A stretch of DNA of 64,000 nucleotides from Desulfomonilaceae bacterium (GTDB lineage Bacteria > Desulfobacterota > Desulfomonilia > Desulfomonilales > Desulfomonilaceae): positions 248,001-312,000 of the forward strand of contig JBAZSD010000001.1 in assembly GCA_041662605.1 (NCBI GenBank), written 5' to 3'. The translations under genes were made by a program, and so were the position numbers. The stretch's first letter is position 1; each line of letters starts with the position of its first letter. The notes below the pieces were generated by a model. The model was not told the origin of the DNA. It saw only the letters and a list, made by a program, of their open reading frames with translations, and searched no databases. This document shows, one piece after another, positions 61,079 to 64,000 of this stretch.

Positions 61079-61426
61079 ATGCCTGGCATCGACGAACTTT
61101 TGAAAAAATACGGAGGAGAACTAAGTAGCGTTCTCCCTTTAATCCTTCTTTTTGCTTTTTGGTGGATTTTTAGCATGCTCGGGTCCAAAGTCCGAAAGAC
61201 AGGGGCAAGCGACTCAGAAGCCGAATCGCCCGGATTGCAGGAGCGTTTCCTGCGGACAATAGGCGGGGATCAGGCTGGAAATCAAGAACCTGGAAGTCAA
61301 ATGACCGAAAGTGGTTCTTCCCAAGTTTACCGACCCGAAGAAAGCCCTCAGTATAACCAGAGTGAGCCGGGACGAACCGGACCGATCCAGCCGAGACCCA
61401 TTAATCCCAGATGGTGGGGCGCATGA
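61079..61426 (+). CDS. Small membrane-anchored hypothetical protein
   Basis: 115 residues. One span near residues 17-36 (SVLPLILLFAFWWIFSMLG) is followed by a polar, glutamine- and proline-rich tail ending PRWWGA. AGGAGGG precedes the ATG. It overlaps the next gene in an ATGA junction and is surely co-translated with it. No family is recognised. Confidence 0.72.
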   Translation: MPGIDELLKKYGGELSSVLPLILLFAFWWIFSMLGSKVRKTGASDSEAESPGLQERFLRTIGGDQAGNQEPGSQMTESGSSQVYRPEESPQYNQSEPGRTGPIQPRPINPRWWGA

Positions 61427-62001
61427 AATCCCAGGATGTCCTTGGAAGAGATCTTTGGCTCTTAAAGTTAAGGATGTTATGCGCCGCCGCTGTGTTCATG
61501 GTTTTCGCTCTTCCCTTTGTTTTCGATGGACGCTGTCTCGCGGCTGAGCCAGGCAAACCCAAGCCCCCATCAGTTGAAACTCCAAAGAAAAAAGTTCCAT
61601 CAGGCGATGAGACTCCAGGACGGGAACTGTCATGGGAAATGCCTGGTCGACTATCAATATATGATCTTCAGTTTGGACCAGCGATTCCTCAGGATCACGG
61701 CTGGAAATTTCTGGGTAACAGTCGGACATTTAACGCGGGACTTTTTGGTGACCGCCTTATTCTGATGATTCGATTCTCTTTTCGGTCATCAACTTCGGAC
61801 ACTCCTCTTAAATTCGTGGTTAAATTGCCTGATTCGAGACAGTATGAAGAGACGGTAAGGCTTACGAATCGTCAGGGGACGTTCAACTACCATTTCACAA
61901 TTCACAGGCCCGAAGATTTCTTGGGAAGCGGTATGATTTATATTTATTACGGTTTTAGTATTGTTGATGTCCTTGATTTCACGATCATGCCCGGCTCCTG
62001 A
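61423..62001 (+). CDS. Exported hypothetical protein
   Basis: 192 residues from the ATG at 61423. A signal peptide (LCAAAVFMVFALPFVFDG, cleavage near LAA/EP) is followed by a proline/lysine-rich linker and a beta-rich domain (IYDLQFGPAIPQDHGWKF, then LILMIRFSFRSSTSD) with no family recognised. It is translated together with the 115-residue membrane protein and may act with it in the envelope. Confidence 0.7.
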   Translation: MKSQDVLGRDLWLLKLRMLCAAAVFMVFALPFVFDGRCLAAEPGKPKPPSVETPKKKVPSGDETPGRELSWEMPGRLSIYDLQFGPAIPQDHGWKFLGNSRTFNAGLFGDRLILMIRFSFRSSTSDTPLKFVVKLPDSRQYEETVRLTNRQGTFNYHFTIHRPEDFLGSGMIYIYYGFSIVDVLDFTIMPGS

Positions 62002-62015
62002 TCAGGCGTGGTTTG

Positions 62016-62768
62016 ATGGCTGAGAAAACTTCCAGGCGTAGGCTTGACATATTGCTTGTCGAACGAGGGGTGATTTCTTCCAGAGAGCGGGCTCGCGCTG
62101 TGATCATGGAAGGCAAGGTTTTTGTCGACGGAGCCAAGGTTGACAAACCTGGAAAAGAGATTGTCAATTCAGCTAAGCTGGAAGTCGTGGAGCAGCCTCC
62201 CTTTGTAAGTCGTGGAGGAATCAAGCTTGCCGGCGCCTTGGATTTGTTCCGGATAAATCCTGCAGGCCTAACGGTGCTCGATGCAGGCGCGTCTACGGGC
62301 GGGTTCACAGACTGCCTGTTGCAGAGAGGCGCTGCCAAGGTCGTTGCGGTTGACGTTGGATATGGTCAATTTCATTGGAAGTTAAGAAATGATTCAAGGG
62401 TTTGTTTGATAGAAAGGACTAACATCCGATATCTCGATTTGGAATCTATTAATTATTCCCTAGACGCGGCTGTCGCTGATCTTTCATTCATATCCCTGAA
62501 ACTGGTTTTGGCCAAATTTGCTGAACTGCTGCCAATTGGGGCGTGGTTTATTCCTCTTGTAAAACCTCAGTTCGAAGCCGGCAGGTCAGAGATTGGGAAG
62601 CATGGGGTAGTTCGTGATCCGCACGTCATATCTAAAACGGTCGAAAATGTTAAACAGGCAGCGCATGAGGCCGGATTTGTGGTTTTAAACGAAGTTGAAT
62701 CTTCTATTCGAGGCCCAAAGGGGAATCGTGAATTTCTGTTGCATCTTGTGCTCAAAATAAAGCATTAG
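62016..62768 (+). CDS. tlyA: TlyA-family rRNA methyltransferase
   Basis: 250 residues from the ATG at 62016. An N-terminal S4 RNA-binding domain (LDILLVERGVISSRERARAVIMEGKVFVDG) leads into an FtsJ/RrmJ-like SAM domain (VLDAGASTGGFTDCLLQRGAAKVVAVDVG, ADLSFISLK, LVKPQFEAG). It probably 2'-O-methylates rRNA; the family is also called hemolysin A in older notes. It follows the exported protein by 14 bp. Confidence 0.92.
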   Translation: MAEKTSRRRLDILLVERGVISSRERARAVIMEGKVFVDGAKVDKPGKEIVNSAKLEVVEQPPFVSRGGIKLAGALDLFRINPAGLTVLDAGASTGGFTDCLLQRGAAKVVAVDVGYGQFHWKLRNDSRVCLIERTNIRYLDLESINYSLDAAVADLSFISLKLVLAKFAELLPIGAWFIPLVKPQFEAGRSEIGKHGVVRDPHVISKTVENVKQAAHEAGFVVLNEVESSIRGPKGNREFLLHLVLKIKH

Positions 62769-62894
62769 GCTTTTGGCGCCCCTTAACCCTTTCCATTTTC
62801 CTGTTTTCGATTGAAAAGACCCCCTCTGTAAGATACTATTTACATTTTAGGATGGTTCCTTAGTGAATCAATTTTGCAAATGAAAGGTTGATTT

Positions 62895-64000
62895 ATGTCG
62901 TTCCCCGATATTGAAACCCAGATGAGACATATTTTGAGAGGAGTCGAAGAAGTAATTCACGAGGAAGAACTTCGGCGAATGCTTACAAAGAGCGCCCAGA
63001 CGGGAGCGCCCCTTAGAGTAAAGCTCGGGGTGGATCCTACGGCGTCCGATATCCATTTGGGTCATATGGTTACCATAAGAAAGCTCAAACATTTTCAGGA
63101 TATGGGTCATGTAGCTATCTTCCTGATAGGTGATTTCACTGCCAGAATTGGTGATCCTACCGAGCGTTCGGAAGCTCGAATAAGATTGACTAAAGAACAG
63201 GTCTGGGAACACGCAAGGAACTATAAAGATCAGGTCTTCAGAATTCTTGATGAGAAAAAGACCGAAATCCGTAACAACGGTGAGTGGTTCGATCCAATGT
63301 CTTTTGCGGACTGCCTGGATTTGGCCTATCGATCTACGGTAGCGAGAATGCTTGAGAGAAATGACTTTGAGAAACGTTTCAAGGAAGGTTCTCCTATTAG
63401 TATTACGGAATTCTTGTATCCGCTTATGCAGGGATATGACTCCGTGGCTCTCAAATGTCACGTCGAACTTGGTGGAACTGATCAAAAATTTAATTTATTG
63501 GCTGGTCGGGATCTTCAGCTTCAGTTTGGCCAGGAGCCCCAGGTTGTCATGATGACACCATTGATCGAGGGTCTGGACGGCTCGAAAAAGATGAGCAAGA
63601 CTGAACGAAACTACATTGCTGTTGATGACGCTCCTGAAGACATTTTTGGTAAGACAATGTCCATTCAGGACGACCTGATTGTAAAATATTTTACACTATT
63701 GACTGATGTGGACATTGATGAAGTGAATAATTACGGCCAGGCCTTAAAGGAAGTGGAAAAACACCAGGAAGCGGGGGATCCGTTCCATCCGATGCAAATA
63801 AAAAAGGCGCTGGCGAGAAGCATAGTCGGCGAGTATCATGATTGGTCAGCGGCAAAACGTGCCGAGGATCATTTTGAGAAGGTTGTGCAACGCCGTGAGC
63901 TTCCGAGTGAAATACCCCTGGTTCATTTGGCTAATATCAAATATCAGGTTTATGATTTGGTAGCAGAGATCGGGCAGGTATCCAAGGCTGAGGCGAAAAG
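62895..64000 (+). CDS. tyrS: Tyrosyl-tRNA synthetase, 3' end beyond the window
   Basis: The frame from the ATG at 62895 stays open to the window edge (about 368 codons). Class I tRNA synthetase landmarks: HLGH in DPTASDIHLGHMV, KMSKT in LDGSKKMSKTERN, and the tyrosine-binding block FLYPLMQGYDSVALKCHVELGGTDQKFN. The shape is that of the TyrS group with a C-terminal S4 domain, still outside the window. AAAGG is before the ATG. No T-box leader is visible in the 126-bp gap upstream. Confidence 0.95.
   Translation, partial: MSFPDIETQMRHILRGVEEVIHEEELRRMLTKSAQTGAPLRVKLGVDPTASDIHLGHMVTIRKLKHFQDMGHVAIFLIGDFTARIGDPTERSEARIRLTKEQVWEHARNYKDQVFRILDEKKTEIRNNGEWFDPMSFADCLDLAYRSTVARMLERNDFEKRFKEGSPISITEFLYPLMQGYDSVALKCHVELGGTDQKFNLLAGRDLQLQFGQEPQVVMMTPLIEGLDGSKKMSKTERNYIAVDDAPEDIFGKTMSIQDDLIVKYFTLLTDVDIDEVNNYGQALKEVEKHQEAGDPFHPMQIKKALARSIVGEYHDWSAAKRAEDHFEKVVQRRELPSEIPLVHLANIKYQVYDLVAEIGQVSKAEAK

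Overview
The window reads as chromosomal DNA of a Gram-negative strict anaerobe, most like a sulfate-reducing or syntrophic Deltaproteobacterium (Desulfobacterota; Desulfomonile/Syntrophobacter-like). This is inference from gene content: LPS and outer-membrane genes (lptG, a heptose-type nucleotidyltransferase, RND pump), a tungsten/molybdenum aldehyde:ferredoxin oxidoreductase, a 4Fe-4S dienoyl-CoA reductase, a cysteine-desulfurase paralogue without its PLP lysine (a state known from Archaeoglobus), radical SAM and B12 genes. No rRNA, tRNA, IS element, phage or CRISPR array was found. Genes are dense and on both strands.

Layout. 1-8.3 kb: PAS fragment, PPOX-like protein, phoU, a pyrF-like gene coupled to a degenerate acyl-CoA synthetase, cobU, SCP2/TetR pair with a perfect operator palindrome, purD and a membrane-anchored SNase-like protein. 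8.4-12.7 kb: solo ABC ATPase, small proteins, and a response regulator / E1-like ThiF / sugar-nucleotidyltransferase operon. 12.9-18.3 kb: a B12-radical SAM protein fused to a trigger-factor-like PPIase domain and helical repeats, then a dienoyl-CoA isomerase-like / dienoyl-CoA reductase pair. 18.3-23.6 kb: phosphoesterase, a relic of an OmpR-type regulator, an FAD-linked oxidase, and a NifU-like/NifS-like pair behind an IscR-like palindrome.

23.8-33.6 kb is a regulated catabolic island: a PAS-sigma54 activator, two matching upstream palindromes, a near-consensus -24/-12 promoter, a complete branched-chain-type ABC importer (livKHMGF), an iron alcohol dehydrogenase and an AOR. Together they suggest inducible uptake of a small organic substrate and alcohol to aldehyde to acid oxidation. 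33.6-37.4 kb is an operon I cannot match to a known system: a Tat-exported metallo-beta-lactamase-fold protein, a polytopic membrane protein with conserved-looking histidines, and two unrecognised proteins.

37.5-64 kb: DUF2062, MacB-like permease, flippase, DUF606 transporter, the classic tig-clpP-clpX-lon proteostasis operon with an added 62-residue protein, a glycosyltransferase/epimerase/lptG cell-envelope set, an orphan RND pump, hydroxyacid dehydrogenase, moeA, a serC-serA-purA biosynthetic operon, two small envelope proteins, tlyA and the start of tyrS.

The most striking theme is that several proteins keep a well-known fold but have lost its catalytic residues: the NifS-like protein (N-P instead of H-K at the PLP lysine), the SerA-like protein (K/none/D instead of R/E/H), the acyl-CoA synthetase-like protein (no P-loop lysine and no C-terminal lysine) and the SNase-like protein. 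Together with the radical SAM-PPIase fusion these are the best candidates for undescribed biology here.
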